A stretch of DNA of 64,000 nt from positions 124,001-188,000 of the forward strand of contig CAWHFX010000022.1 of assembly GCA_963828715.1 (NCBI GenBank). Reading direction: 5' to 3'. The notes beneath the pieces are model-generated. The model had not been told where the DNA came from. It did no database searches and was given only the letters and a program-made list of their open reading frames with translations. The position numbers and the translations under genes were made by a program. The DNA is from JAQGMV01 sp963828715. GTDB taxonomy: Bacteria; Pseudomonadota; Gammaproteobacteria; Burkholderiales; SG8-41. Below are positions 25,850-33,807 of the stretch, piece after piece; the first letter of the stretch is position 1; each line of letters begins with the position of its first letter.

Positions 25850-26783
25850 GGCTACGGATCGGGAGCGCACAGACTTTCCGAAGACGACCGACAACAAGTA
25901 CTTCGCCGAATGGAGGAACAGCACGTTCGACACGGTGGATGGGCGTCTGAAATACCAGTACCTGCAACGGCGCTCCACCGTCAACGGGGTTTTCGATCCG
26001 GCGAATCCGATCGACGCGTTCGTGCGGCGTTTCGACTACATGAACCTCGATCAGCACATGGTCAGGATGAACCTCGGTGCGAACCCCGCGCCTCTGGTTG
26101 ACCTTGGGCTGGATGTTTACCTGAAGTTCAACGACTACCAGGACGTGCCGCTCGGCCGGAATAGAGACCGACGTTACGAATACTATCTTAGTGCCGGTTA
26201 TGGCGATCCCTCGAAGTTCCGGGCCCTGCTGTTCGCCGACATCGAGTTCGTCCAGTATGAATCGACGCACCGCGTTCAGGGCACGCCCGGAGTAGGCGGG
26301 AGCGACCCGAACGCGCCGCCAGCACCGGCCGCGCCCGCTATCAGCACGACTTACACGTGGGGCGCCGACAACAAGGATCGCAGCTGGCAGACGGGTCTGG
26401 CGGTTGACTGGCAGGCGTTGCCGAAGCTGACGGTCAAGAGTTCGTTCGTGTACGCGGAAACCAGAGGCACTGCCGATTTCGCGGCGCAACCTGGCACGAT
26501 TCTCGCGGCGCCGGGCTTGGTCGGCATCGGCAACTTCGACAATACGCGCCGGATCGCGCTGAACGTCCGTGGTGTCTATCAGGCCGACAAGAACTGGAAA
26601 TTCACCGGCGGCTACGCGTTCGAGCAGTATCGGTACAATGACGTTGGCTACCAAGGTTTCCAATATACGATCCCGGCGGGCACGGCACCGACATTCACGT
26701 CGACCAGCTACTATACGGGGCAGCTTGCGTTCCAGCCGTATACCGCCCACATCTTCTACCTGTATGGGACCTATCGCTTCTAA
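25753..26783 (+). CDS. MtrB/PioB family outer-membrane beta-barrel, 3' part (continuation after frameshift)
   Basis: This is the C-terminal half of the same porin. It begins TELFSYSKHQAG and continues through characteristic strands (AGYEHEATDRERTDFPKT, EWRNSTFDTVDGRLKYQYLQRRS, RRYEYYLSAGYGDP). It ends in the outer-membrane C-terminal Phe (IFYLYGTYRF) recognised by the Bam machinery. The joined protein would be about 720 aa, normal for the family. The clean conservation on both sides of the break suggests either a very recent mutation or a sequence error. A strong Rho-independent terminator follows at 26818. Confidence 0.85.
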
Positions 26784-26817
26784 TAGCGAGAGGTGTAGCC
26801 CCAGCTTTGTTGCATTG

Positions 26818-26853
26818 CGACAAAAGTCGACTTAGGTCGGCTTTTGTCGTTTT
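26818..26853 (+). terminator. Rho-independent terminator after the MtrAB genes
   Basis: A 14-bp stem has CGACAAAAGTCGAC pairing with GTCGGCTTTTGTCG (one G-T pair), loop TTAG, followed by TTTT. It lies 35 bp after the porin stop and ends the decaheme-porin operon. The remaining 200 bp to the next start hold no gene I can support. Confidence 0.85.
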
Positions 26854-27060
26854 CGGCTACGGTTCGGAGCACAGCTTTCTGTAACACCTATCGTTCTGCC
26901 GTCTAAGCGAGCGGCGCATGCGATTCGCATAAATCTTGCCTCCGCGCAGGATGACTTACGTGCGGTTTGGTTGTGGCAGGTGGCGCCGACGCGGTCTGAA
27001 CGTGTCATCGCTGCAGGCTGTTGTACGTCTGACGAAGTGCTGATCAATCTAGGAGATGAC

Positions 27061-27348
27061 ATGAGAACTGCATTTATCGTATTGGCAGCAGCAGGTCTGA
27101 TCGTCGCCGGTGGGGCCCAGGCGCAGTCCGGCGCGGAAGTCGTCAAGAGCAAGTGCTCAGGGTGCCACGACATGGAAGCCAAGAAGGCCGGCCCGTCGTG
27201 GAAGGACATTGCAGCCAAGTACAAAGGAAACAAGGACGCCAGCGCTACTCTGGTGACCAAGCTCAAGGAAGGCAAAGGTCACATGAAGGTGTCAGCCTCC
27301 GACGCCGAGCTCAGCGCCGCCGTGCAGTACGCGCTCGCCGCGAAATAG
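27061..27348 (+). CDS. Small monoheme cytochrome c (c551/c552-like)
   Basis: This periplasmic electron carrier of 95 aa has signal peptide MRTAFIVLAAAGLIVAGGAQA, haem motif CSGCHDMEAKKAGPSW and the axial Met in GHMKVSASDAEL, the normal plan of cytochromes c551/c552. The ATG at 27061 is preceded by AGGAG (TCTAGGAGATGAC). It sits just after the MtrAB-type genes, so it is a candidate periplasmic partner for the decaheme protein. It has its own terminator (27407-27431). It lies upstream of the first Crp/Fnr regulator. Confidence 0.92.
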   Translation: MRTAFIVLAAAGLIVAGGAQAQSGAEVVKSKCSGCHDMEAKKAGPSWKDIAAKYKGNKDASATLVTKLKEGKGHMKVSASDAELSAAVQYALAAK

Positions 27349-27406
27349 TGCCGGTTAGCAGAACCACAGCGCTGGCGCCAACTCAGCTTCGGTGCAGCCG
27401 GCGCGG

Positions 27407-27431
27407 ACCCGGGCGTGAGCCCGGGTTTTTT
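27407..27431 (+). terminator. Rho-independent terminator after the small cytochrome c
   Basis: Stem ACCCGGGC / GCCCGGGT, loop GTGA, followed by a run of T residues. It lies 59 bp after the cytochrome stop. Confidence 0.85.
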
Positions 27432-27500
27432 CCACAGACCACCGACCGCGACGCCTGACTCATCTCGGTGCAACTCGTCAATGCGGGACCTGACGCACGT

Positions 27501-27514
27501 TTGATCTAGGTCAG
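27501..27514. promoter_or_regulatory. FNR/DNR-like box upstream of the first Crp/Fnr gene
   Basis: TTGATCTAGGTCAG matches the left half (TTGAT) fully and the right half in 3 of 5. It lies 67 bp before the ATG of the Crp/Fnr regulator, suggesting autoregulation or cross-regulation. Confidence 0.5.
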
Positions 27515-27581
27515 AATCAGCAGGCCGCGGCATGACGATAATCCCTCCAAACACAAATATCGGCCAAGGAGGGCCCGTCGC

Positions 27582-28268
27582 ATGCCGAAGCACGTAATCC
27601 CGATTCGGGAGTTCCTCGCGAGTCTGCCTTTATTCGAGACGTTGGAACCCGCAGCACTCGCCCGGCTAGCTGCCGGAATCAACGCAGTAGACGCTCCGAA
27701 AGGGACTGTCATCGTACGGAGGGGCGACTCGTGCGTCGGCTTCCACGTCGTGGTGTTCGGACGCGTAAAACTGTGTCTGCAGACACAACGTGGCGACGAG
27801 AAAGTGGTGGACCTGCTCACGCGTGGTCAGAGCTTCGGCGAATCAGCGATGTTTCTCAACCGCCCCTACCGCATCACCGCCGAAGCGCTCGTGGACAGCA
27901 AGCTGCTGCACCTCCCACGGGCAACGGTCATGTCCGAGATCGGCCGTGACCCGACATTCGCGCAGCACATCATCGACGGACTAAGCCGCCGGCTCAGCGT
28001 TCTGATCGGCGATGTCGAAGGCTATTCCCTGCGATCCGGAACACAGCGTGTAATCGCATACCTGCTCAAACAGATGCCCGACTTCGCTGGGGAGACCTCC
28101 GACATCACGTTTCCCGCCCAAAAGGGTGTAATTGCCTCCCAACTCAATCTCACCCAGGAGCACTTCTCACGCATTCTTCATGACTTGATTGCGGCCGGCT
28201 ATATCGAGGTGCATGGCCGCGTCGTACGTATCCTGGATGCCGGCGAATTGCGCATGCGTGCAGCATAG
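27582..28268 (+). CDS. Crp/Fnr family transcriptional regulator (DNR-like), first copy
   Basis: This 228-aa regulator has an N-terminal cyclic-nucleotide-binding-like sensor domain (about 10-125, with GQSFGESAMFLN), a dimer helix (130-150) and a C-terminal winged HTH. The recognition helix TQEHFSRIL holds Glu193, Ser196 and Arg197, the residues that read TTGAT half-sites in FNR/DNR proteins. The N-terminal four-Cys set of oxygen-sensing FNR is absent, so a different signal (NO/haem as in DNR, or redox) is more likely. FNR-like boxes lie upstream of this gene, upstream of its paralogue, and at several operons in the window. Confidence 0.9.
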   Translation: MPKHVIPIREFLASLPLFETLEPAALARLAAGINAVDAPKGTVIVRRGDSCVGFHVVVFGRVKLCLQTQRGDEKVVDLLTRGQSFGESAMFLNRPYRITAEALVDSKLLHLPRATVMSEIGRDPTFAQHIIDGLSRRLSVLIGDVEGYSLRSGTQRVIAYLLKQMPDFAGETSDITFPAQKGVIASQLNLTQEHFSRILHDLIAAGYIEVHGRVVRILDAGELRMRAA

Positions 28269-28311
28269 CGGGTAGCAGCGGCACCTGCGCATTACGCAGC
28301 CCCCCTCGTGT

Positions 28312-28325
28312 TTGATTTCGGTCAA
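28312..28325. promoter_or_regulatory. FNR/DNR-like box upstream of the second Crp/Fnr gene
   Basis: TTGATTTCGGTCAA: full left half, right half GTCAA. It lies 78 bp before the ATG at 28404. Confidence 0.6.
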
Positions 28326-28403
28326 GGTTCCGCGTCGGCATAGATCCGAGAATTGATTCCGACGCACTGCAGAACGCACACCGAAACGACAGCGAGGAGC
28401 GCA

Positions 28404-29120
28404 ATGCTTCTGCCACAGCAAAGCGCAATAGAAGGGTTTCTCGCGAGCGTACCGCCCTACGCGGAGCTCGATCAGCGCGCGCTGAAGCGAATCGCGAGGA
28501 CTGCCGCGCAATTCGAGGCACCGCGTCGCACGGTCATCTTCAGACCGGGCGAGTCGGCAGCCGGCATTCACATCCTCATGTCGGGCCACGTGAAGCTGGC
28601 CCTGCCCGCACGGGACCATGCCGAGAAAGTTATCGCGATCGTCGGTCCAGGGCAGAGCTTCGGTGAACTCGGCATGTTTCTGCAAGAGCCCCACATGCTT
28701 TCCGCCGAGAGCGTGGACCACGCTAGGATCGTGCGGGTTGACAAGACCGCGATACTGGCATGCATCAAGCGTAATCCGGAGTTTGCAACCGGCATGATCA
28801 CTGCGCTTGGACGGCGGCTGCGGGATCTCATAAGGGAAATCGACAGTTGGCGCCGCCGTTCGGGCGTTCAGCGCGTGATTGAATTTCTGGCGAATGAATT
28901 GCCAGTCGATGCGGTCGAGGGCACGGCCTGTGTGGTCTTGCCGGCGAAGAAAAGAATTATCGCGTCGCGCCTTGACCTGACGCACGAGCATTTCTCGCGT
29001 ATTCTGAGGGAATTGGCGGAAGCCTCTCTGATTTCGGTGGCGGGTCCAACTATCGCCATTCACGACGTTCGCAAGTTACGCGAGCTTGCTGACGCACCTC
29101 GGGCCGCAGCACCGATCTAA
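28404..29120 (+). CDS. Crp/Fnr family transcriptional regulator (DNR-like), second copy
   Basis: This 238-aa paralogue of the preceding regulator has a sensor domain with GQSFGELGMFLQEP, a dimer helix, and a winged HTH whose recognition helix THEHFSRIL carries Glu195, Ser198 and Arg199 as in FNR/DNR. It too lacks the FNR cysteine cluster. The ATG at 28404 follows GAGGAGC; the frame is open further upstream but without a better start. The two regulators share the IASxLxLTxEHFSRIL pattern and probably arose by duplication, so their targets may overlap. It is followed by a convergent remnant of an HTH domain and the hemerythrin-like gene. Confidence 0.9.
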   Translation: MLLPQQSAIEGFLASVPPYAELDQRALKRIARTAAQFEAPRRTVIFRPGESAAGIHILMSGHVKLALPARDHAEKVIAIVGPGQSFGELGMFLQEPHMLSAESVDHARIVRVDKTAILACIKRNPEFATGMITALGRRLRDLIREIDSWRRRSGVQRVIEFLANELPVDAVEGTACVVLPAKKRIIASRLDLTHEHFSRILRELAEASLISVAGPTIAIHDVRKLRELADAPRAAAPI

Positions 29121-29129
29121 GTTGTCGCT

Positions 29130-29250
29130 TTAGGTGTGCCCCTTGGTTTTCAGCTTGGAGCGTGGCACGCCCAGCAACCGTGCGGCGCAGTTGCGCCCCC
29201 AGCGATGCGCGAGAACGCACGCTCGCGTGATCGGGCGACCACGCAGGACC
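29130..29250 (-). pseudogene. Possible remnant of a Fis-type HTH (C-terminus of an NtrC-type regulator)
   Basis: On the minus strand an open stretch ending at TAA (29130-29132) reads ...RNCAARLLGVPRSKLKTK, which closely resembles the DNA-binding helix-turn-helix at the end of sigma-54 activators. It has no start codon of its own, and it begins within the end of the hemerythrin-like gene. It looks like a leftover of a deleted regulator gene. The call rests on about 35 residues only. Confidence 0.3.
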
Positions 29251-29253
29251 CGT

Positions 29254-29724
29254 TCAGCCGAGCTCGATCGGACGCTCGGTCGTGATCCTCAACTCGAGAT
29301 ACGCTCCTACGAGAACTGCCGCGGGATATAGGATTTCTTCTTCATGCACTGTGTGTGCGATGAGCGATTCGGCGAACTGCTCGTACTCGGCGCGATGCGC
29401 CTCCTCCGCCGCGCTCTGGAATGCGTCGACGACCTTTGCAATTTGTCTGTGCTCCATGACCATCAGCGGCAGCTCCGCTGCGAGCCGGCGCGCGATCGGT
29501 ATGACATCGGTCATGGCCGCGTCGGTTCCGCCCCATGCGAGCTTGGGGAGCAACGCGAGCGGCGGTAAGGCGAAAGCCTCTTCCTTAGCGAAATGCGGCT
29601 CGATGAGCTCTGCCAATTCCCTTGCACGCAGGCCGAGAAGACCGCTCTCGCGCTTTGCGCGTTCGAGCGTTAATCGCAGCTGTTTGTGCTCCGCCGCAAT
29701 GGAAGCTGGGATACGATCGTTCAT
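29254..29724 (-). CDS. Hemerythrin-like HHE domain protein
   Basis: This 156-aa soluble four-helix protein binds a non-haem di-iron centre; relatives act in O2/NO sensing or nitrosative-stress repair. The ligand motifs are visible in order: AAEHKQLR, IEPHFAKEEAF, VMEHRQI and HTVHEEEILYPA. The ATG at 29724 is preceded by AAGGAG. It lies on the minus strand, next to the PII-like gene and near two DNR-like regulators, which suits a role in anaerobic or nitrosative conditions; that link is inference. Confidence 0.88.
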   Translation of the reverse strand: MNDRIPASIAAEHKQLRLTLERAKRESGLLGLRARELAELIEPHFAKEEAFALPPLALLPKLAWGGTDAAMTDVIPIARRLAAELPLMVMEHRQIAKVVDAFQSAAEEAHRAEYEQFAESLIAHTVHEEEILYPAAVLVGAYLELRITTERPIELG

Positions 29725-29778
29725 GCCGTGCTCCTTCGGATATGAGTGATTATCAAACACGCGGCGAGTGCACTTAAG

Positions 29779-30078
29779 TCAGACGATGAGCTCGAGCGGT
29801 ACTTGAAACAGCCGTATCCGGTCATCGGGGCGCACGATCCTCGCGTTCAGTGATCCGATCAGCTCGATGAGATGCTCCAGAGGTGTCTCGTCTTCGAAGG
29901 CAATCATCAGCACACTGTTGGTACTTCCATGTGCGCCGGTCCCCAGGTGCGGTTCCGTGCCGTGGCCCTTGCCTTTGGCGTGGTCCCATCGCGTGTAGTA
30001 ATCGATTTCCGCGCTACGCAGAAGCTCCATCACTTCCACGATGAAGAATTCGTTACAGACCACAAAGGCCATTTTCAT
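29779..30078 (-). CDS. PII-like signalling protein
   Basis: This 99-aa protein resembles the PII (GlnB/GlnK) fold. It opens MKMAFVVCNEFFIVEVMELLRSAEIDYYTRW, with a variable middle (KGKGHGTEPHLGTGAHGSTN) where the T-loop lies. The C-terminal part reads LEHLIELIGSLNARIVRPDDRIRLFQVPLE. It lacks the GlnB uridylylation Tyr context, so it is a PII-like member rather than GlnB. I chose the ATG at 30078, with AGGGACGAG upstream. It is followed by the hemerythrin-like gene. A partial FNR-like box lies 90 bp upstream. Confidence 0.75.
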   Translation of the reverse strand: MKMAFVVCNEFFIVEVMELLRSAEIDYYTRWDHAKGKGHGTEPHLGTGAHGSTNSVLMIAFEDETPLEHLIELIGSLNARIVRPDDRIRLFQVPLELIV

Positions 30079-30167
30079 ATTTCGCTCGTCCCTTTGATGT
30101 ACAAGCGTCACGAGGGTACTCGTTTACTCGCCGAAATAGATTGTCAGCACGTGTCGTCGCACGGTAT

Positions 30168-30181
30168 GTGACGTAGATCAA
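30168..30181. promoter_or_regulatory. Partial FNR/DNR-like box between the PII-like gene and aat
   Basis: GTGACGTAGATCAA: right half ATCAA perfect, left half 3 of 5. It is 90 bp from the PII-like start and 17 bp from the aat start. If active, the PII-like gene is the more natural target. Confidence 0.4.
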
Positions 30182-30198
30182 GCGCTTACAATCCGGAA

Positions 30199-30897
30199 AT
30201 GATTCCTTGGCTCCGCACTACGGATCCGTTCCCCTCCCCTAGGCGCGCATTGCGCAAGCCGAACGGCCTGCTGGCCGCAGGTGCCGACCTTGCTGTTCCG
30301 CGCCTGCTGGACGCCTACCGCCACGGCATCTTCCCGTGGTATAGCCCCGGCGAGCCGGTGCTGTGGTGGAGCCCTGATCCGCGGATGGTTCTCGTGCCGG
30401 CCCGAATTGGTGTCTCACGCTCTCTGCGTAAGCGGATCAAGCGAAGAGAGTACGAGGTCCGTACCGATACGGCGTTCGAAGCGGTGATGCGTGCGTGCGC
30501 GGAGCCTCGCCCCGACCAGCAGGGAACATGGATCAGCGAAGAAATGATCGAGGCGTACGTCGCGCTGCATAAGGCCGGGTATGCACATTCGGTCGAGACC
30601 TGGGGTTCCGACGCGCTGGTCGGCGGTCTGTACGGGGTCGCCATCGGCCGTGTCTTTTTCGGGGAGTCCATGTTTGCGCGCAGAACCGATGCCTCTAAGG
30701 TCGCGCTGGCACGTCTTGCCCGGCAGCTCGAGCGCTGGTCGTTCGGCCTGATCGACTGCCAGATGTCAACGCCGCACCTGGCATCGCTCGGTGCGCAAGA
30801 AATTGCACGTGCCGATTTCATGCGTGCAGTCGAAGAATTGGTAAACTACCCGTCGCACACAGGCACGTGGCGCTTCGACGATGACTTACCTGACTGA
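30199..30897 (+). CDS. aat: Leucyl/phenylalanyl-tRNA-protein transferase
   Basis: Aat adds Leu or Phe from tRNA to proteins with N-terminal Lys or Arg, marking them for ClpAP (N-degron pathway). The 232-aa protein has the family signatures NGLLAAGADL, RHGIFPWYSPGEPVLWWSPDPR, GTWISEEMIEAYVALHKAGYAHSVE, GGLYGVAIGRVFFGESMF and DCQMSTPHLASLGA. The start ATG at 30199 matches the normal N-terminus. It overlaps the arginyltransferase gene by 17 bp, the usual aat - bpt pairing. Confidence 0.96.
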   Translation: MIPWLRTTDPFPSPRRALRKPNGLLAAGADLAVPRLLDAYRHGIFPWYSPGEPVLWWSPDPRMVLVPARIGVSRSLRKRIKRREYEVRTDTAFEAVMRACAEPRPDQQGTWISEEMIEAYVALHKAGYAHSVETWGSDALVGGLYGVAIGRVFFGESMFARRTDASKVALARLARQLERWSFGLIDCQMSTPHLASLGAQEIARADFMRAVEELVNYPSHTGTWRFDDDLPD

Positions 30898-31630
30898 TTT
30901 CCCGCTGTCGGTCTTGCAGTTCTACGCGACTGCGCCCTATCCCTGCAGCTACCTGCCCGAGCGCATGGCGCGCTCGCAGGTGGCCACGCCCAGTCATCTG
31001 ATCGATGCTTCCGTGTACAGCGAGCTCGTACGTGCAGGTTTCCGACGGAGCGGTGCGTTCACGTACCGCCCCTATTGCGATAGCTGTCGCGCGTGCGTGC
31101 CGGTGCGTATCGTTACGGAAGAGTTTCGCAAGAATCGGGCGCAACGGCGCGCATGGAAACGCCATGCCGAGCTGAAGTCCCAGATGCTGGACCTCAAATA
31201 CAGCGCCGAACATTACGCGTTGTACTTGCGTTACCAGTCGCGCCGACACAGCGGCGGCGGCATGGATCAGGATAGCAGGGAGCAGTATCGGCACTTCCTT
31301 CTGCAGAGCAACGTCGATTCCCGCCTGATCGAATTCCGCGAACATGGCGTGCTGCGGATGGTGAGCATCGTGGATGAGCTGCAGGATGGCCTTTCGTCCG
31401 TCTATACTTTCTTCGACCCGGACGTTGAAGGCGCGAGTTTCGGGACGTATAACATCCTTTGGCAGGTGGAACTCTGCCGGAAGCTTGATCTGCCCTACCT
31501 TTACCTCGGCTACTGGATCGGGCAGAGCCGCAAGATGACATACAAGATCCAGTTCCAGCCCATCCAGGGGCTCATCGACGGCCGCTGGCAGCTCCTAACG
31601 GATTCCGGGGCCGTTTCCGAACTGGATTGA
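30881..31630 (+). CDS. bpt: Aspartate/glutamate leucyltransferase (Bpt, Ate1-like)
   Basis: Bpt adds Leu to N-terminal Asp or Glu, the second branch of the bacterial N-degron pathway. The 249-aa protein begins with the PCSYLPERMARSQVATP segment and has the conserved cysteines Cys66, Cys69 and Cys72 in PYCDSCRACVPVR, then the GNAT-like fold with SVYTFFDPD, GTYNILWQ and YLYLGYWIG. It is translationally coupled with aat. Confidence 0.95.
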   Translation: MTYLTDFPLSVLQFYATAPYPCSYLPERMARSQVATPSHLIDASVYSELVRAGFRRSGAFTYRPYCDSCRACVPVRIVTEEFRKNRAQRRAWKRHAELKSQMLDLKYSAEHYALYLRYQSRRHSGGGMDQDSREQYRHFLLQSNVDSRLIEFREHGVLRMVSIVDELQDGLSSVYTFFDPDVEGASFGTYNILWQVELCRKLDLPYLYLGYWIGQSRKMTYKIQFQPIQGLIDGRWQLLTDSGAVSELD

Positions 31631-31690
31631 GCGGGAGGACGTCGCACCGGTCTTCGAACTGCGTGGTGGTCCGGGATGTGTCCCGGTGTT

Positions 31691-32944
31691 CTATCGATCG
31701 ATTTCGCCGAAAACGATCTCAAGCGTACCGATGATCGCGACTGCATCGGCGAGCATATGCCCCGTCGCAAGCTCGTTCATCGCCGACAGGTGTATGAAAT
31801 TCGGTGAGCGCACCTTCATGCGGTACGGTTTGTTCGCTCCATCCGACACGAGGTAGATCGCAAACTCGCCCTTCGGATGCTCCACCGCCGCATACGCTTC
31901 CCCTTCCGGCACGTGCATGCCCTCGGTGAACAGCTTGAAGTGATGGATCAGTGCTTCCATGTTGCTCTTCATGTCGACGCGTGAAGGTGGCGCGACCTTA
32001 CGATCGTCCAGCATGACGGGCCCGGGGTTTTTGCGCAGCCAGTCGACGCACTGCCTGATGATGCGGTTCGATTGACGCATCTCCTCGATCCGGAGCAGAT
32101 ACCTGTCGTAGCAATCGCCGTTCACGCCCACGGGGACGTCGAAGTCCATGCGGTCATACACGGCATAGGGCTGCTTCTTGCGGAGATCCCATTCGATGCC
32201 CGAACCGCGCAGCATCGGGCCGGAAAAGCCGAGCTGGATCGCGCGCTCGGGCGAAACAACCCCGATTCCGACGGTACGCTGTTTCCAGACCCTGTTTTCG
32301 GTTAACAATGTTTCGTATTCGTCGATGCGCTGCGGAAAGCGGTCCGTGAAGTCTTCGATGAAATCGAGTAACGAACCCTGCCGGTTCTCGTTGAGTTGCC
32401 GCACCTGGGACTCGCTCCGATAGCGGGATGTCTGGTACTGCGGCATGCGATCAGGCAGGTCGCGATAGACCCCGCCGGGGCGGTAGTACGCCGCGTGCAT
32501 GCGTGCCCCCGATACGGCTTCATACACGTCGAGCAGGTCTTCGCGCTCCCGGAAGCAGTAGAGGAAGACCGTCATGGCGCCCAGATCGAGTCCGTGGGCA
32601 GCGAGCGCGAAGACGTGCGACAGCACGCGCGTGATCTCGTCGAACATGACACGCAGATACTGCGCGCGTATCGGCGCTTCCATACCGAGGAGTTGCTCGA
32701 CCGCCCGCACGTAAGCGTGCTCGTTACACATCATGGTGGTGTAATCGAAGCGGTCCATGTACGGTAGATTCTGGAGATACGTTCTATGCTCCGCGAGCTT
32801 CTCCGTCGCGCGGTGCAGGAGGCCGATGTGTGGATCCGCGCGCTCGATCACTTCGCCGTCCATCTCCAGGACGAGCCGCAGCACGCCATGCGCTGCCGGA
32901 TGCTGCGGCCCGAAGTTCAATGTCAGATTCTTGATTTCAGCCAC
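31691..32944 (-). CDS. nuoD: NADH-quinone oxidoreductase subunit D
   Basis: NuoD is the 49-kDa-type subunit that forms the quinone-binding part of complex I. The 417-aa protein is full length and well conserved: LNFGPQHPAAHGVLRL, HIGLLHRATEKLAEHRTYLQNLPYMDRFDY, GARMHAAYYRPGGV, and the C-terminus ATGHMLADAVAIIGTLEIVFGEIDR. It follows nuoC by 28 bp. No nuoE or later subunit follows; the next gene is convergent bpt. The orphan context is discussed under findings. Confidence 0.96.
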   Translation of the reverse strand: MAEIKNLTLNFGPQHPAAHGVLRLVLEMDGEVIERADPHIGLLHRATEKLAEHRTYLQNLPYMDRFDYTTMMCNEHAYVRAVEQLLGMEAPIRAQYLRVMFDEITRVLSHVFALAAHGLDLGAMTVFLYCFREREDLLDVYEAVSGARMHAAYYRPGGVYRDLPDRMPQYQTSRYRSESQVRQLNENRQGSLLDFIEDFTDRFPQRIDEYETLLTENRVWKQRTVGIGVVSPERAIQLGFSGPMLRGSGIEWDLRKKQPYAVYDRMDFDVPVGVNGDCYDRYLLRIEEMRQSNRIIRQCVDWLRKNPGPVMLDDRKVAPPSRVDMKSNMEALIHHFKLFTEGMHVPEGEAYAAVEHPKGEFAIYLVSDGANKPYRMKVRSPNFIHLSAMNELATGHMLADAVAIIGTLEIVFGEIDR

Positions 32945-32972
32945 TCAGTACCTCATCGGTGCATAGGTCCCG

Positions 32973-33611
32973 CTACTTCGACCGGCCGTTCGTTTCCTGG
33001 GCGTAATTTTCTTCGCGCACAATGCGCGGCGTAATTTCCCGCGGCTCGATGGTCACGGGTTGATATACGACCCGCTTCTGGTTGGGGTCGTAGCGCATTT
33101 CCACATTTCCGGAAACTGGGAAGTCCTTACGGAAGGGATGACCGATAAAACCGTAGTCAGTGAGAATGCGCCGCAGATCGGGATGTCCGGCAAAGACAAT
33201 TCCGAACAGGTCGAATGCTTCGCGTTCGAGCCAGTTCGCGCATGGCCAGATATCCACCACCGAATCGACCACCGGCATTTCACCGCCACGCGCGAACAGC
33301 CGCAGCCGCAAGCGCGAGTTATGCTTGATGCTGAGCAGGTGATAAACCACGGCATAGCGAGTACCGGCCGGCGCCGGCGATTCACGCAGTGGCTCGCCAT
33401 CCGGGCCGCGGGCGTACGCGCTGTAGTCCATCCCGCACAGGTCCATGAGCTGTTCGAACGCGAGCGCGGGCGTATCGCGCAGGCATAGCGCCACCTCGCG
33501 AATGTCCTCGGGCGCCAGCGTCGCAGTCAACTCGGTCGCTGACATCCGTACCTGGTCGAGCTTGCTGCAATGTGTTTCGAGTGCGGCTTTGAGAGTTTCA
33601 AGGCGTGTCAT
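32973..33611 (-). CDS. nuoC: NADH-quinone oxidoreductase subunit C
   Basis: NuoC is the 30-kDa-type peripheral-arm subunit of complex I. The 212-aa protein is intact, with the signature NWLEREAFDLFGIVFAGHPDLRRIL and DYGFIGHPFRKDFP, followed by EMRYDPNQKRVVYQPVTIEPRE. It is paired with nuoD and preceded by only a 22-codon stub of nuoB. Confidence 0.96.
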   Translation of the reverse strand: MTRLETLKAALETHCSKLDQVRMSATELTATLAPEDIREVALCLRDTPALAFEQLMDLCGMDYSAYARGPDGEPLRESPAPAGTRYAVVYHLLSIKHNSRLRLRLFARGGEMPVVDSVVDIWPCANWLEREAFDLFGIVFAGHPDLRRILTDYGFIGHPFRKDFPVSGNVEMRYDPNQKRVVYQPVTIEPREITPRIVREENYAQETNGRSK

Positions 33612-33661
33612 CGGCGTGAGAGTGTGTTGGTCTTCCTGACCGTGTTTTGCAACTGGATGAA

Positions 33662-33730
33662 TCAGTAGATCAGTGCTTCGGTCGTCGTCGTGACGAAGCC
33701 CTTTTTCGAGAGGCTTTCAGGAGCGTCCAT
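33662..33730 (-). pseudogene. nuoB: nuoB remnant (first 22 codons only)
   Basis: From ATG 33730 the minus strand reads MDAPESLSKKGFVTTTTEALIY then TGA. The KKGFVTTT-x(2-4)-LI pattern is the well-known beginning of NuoB (20-kDa subunit, which carries cluster N2). Everything beyond it, including the CCxxE and further cysteine motifs, is missing: nuoC begins only 50 bp after the stop. The rest of nuoB (about 140 codons) appears deleted. Confidence 0.7.
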
Positions 33731-33807
33731 GGTCACCCGTTTTGCGAGCAATCTTATCCGGCGCGCCCATGCGCATGAACTGCGAAGCAGATCATACCCG
33801 GATCATA

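Noticed and set aside
27582..29120. The two Crp/Fnr proteins considered as oxygen-sensing FNR
   Set aside because: Neither has the N-terminal cysteine cluster needed for the FNR [4Fe-4S] centre; DNR-like is the safer call.
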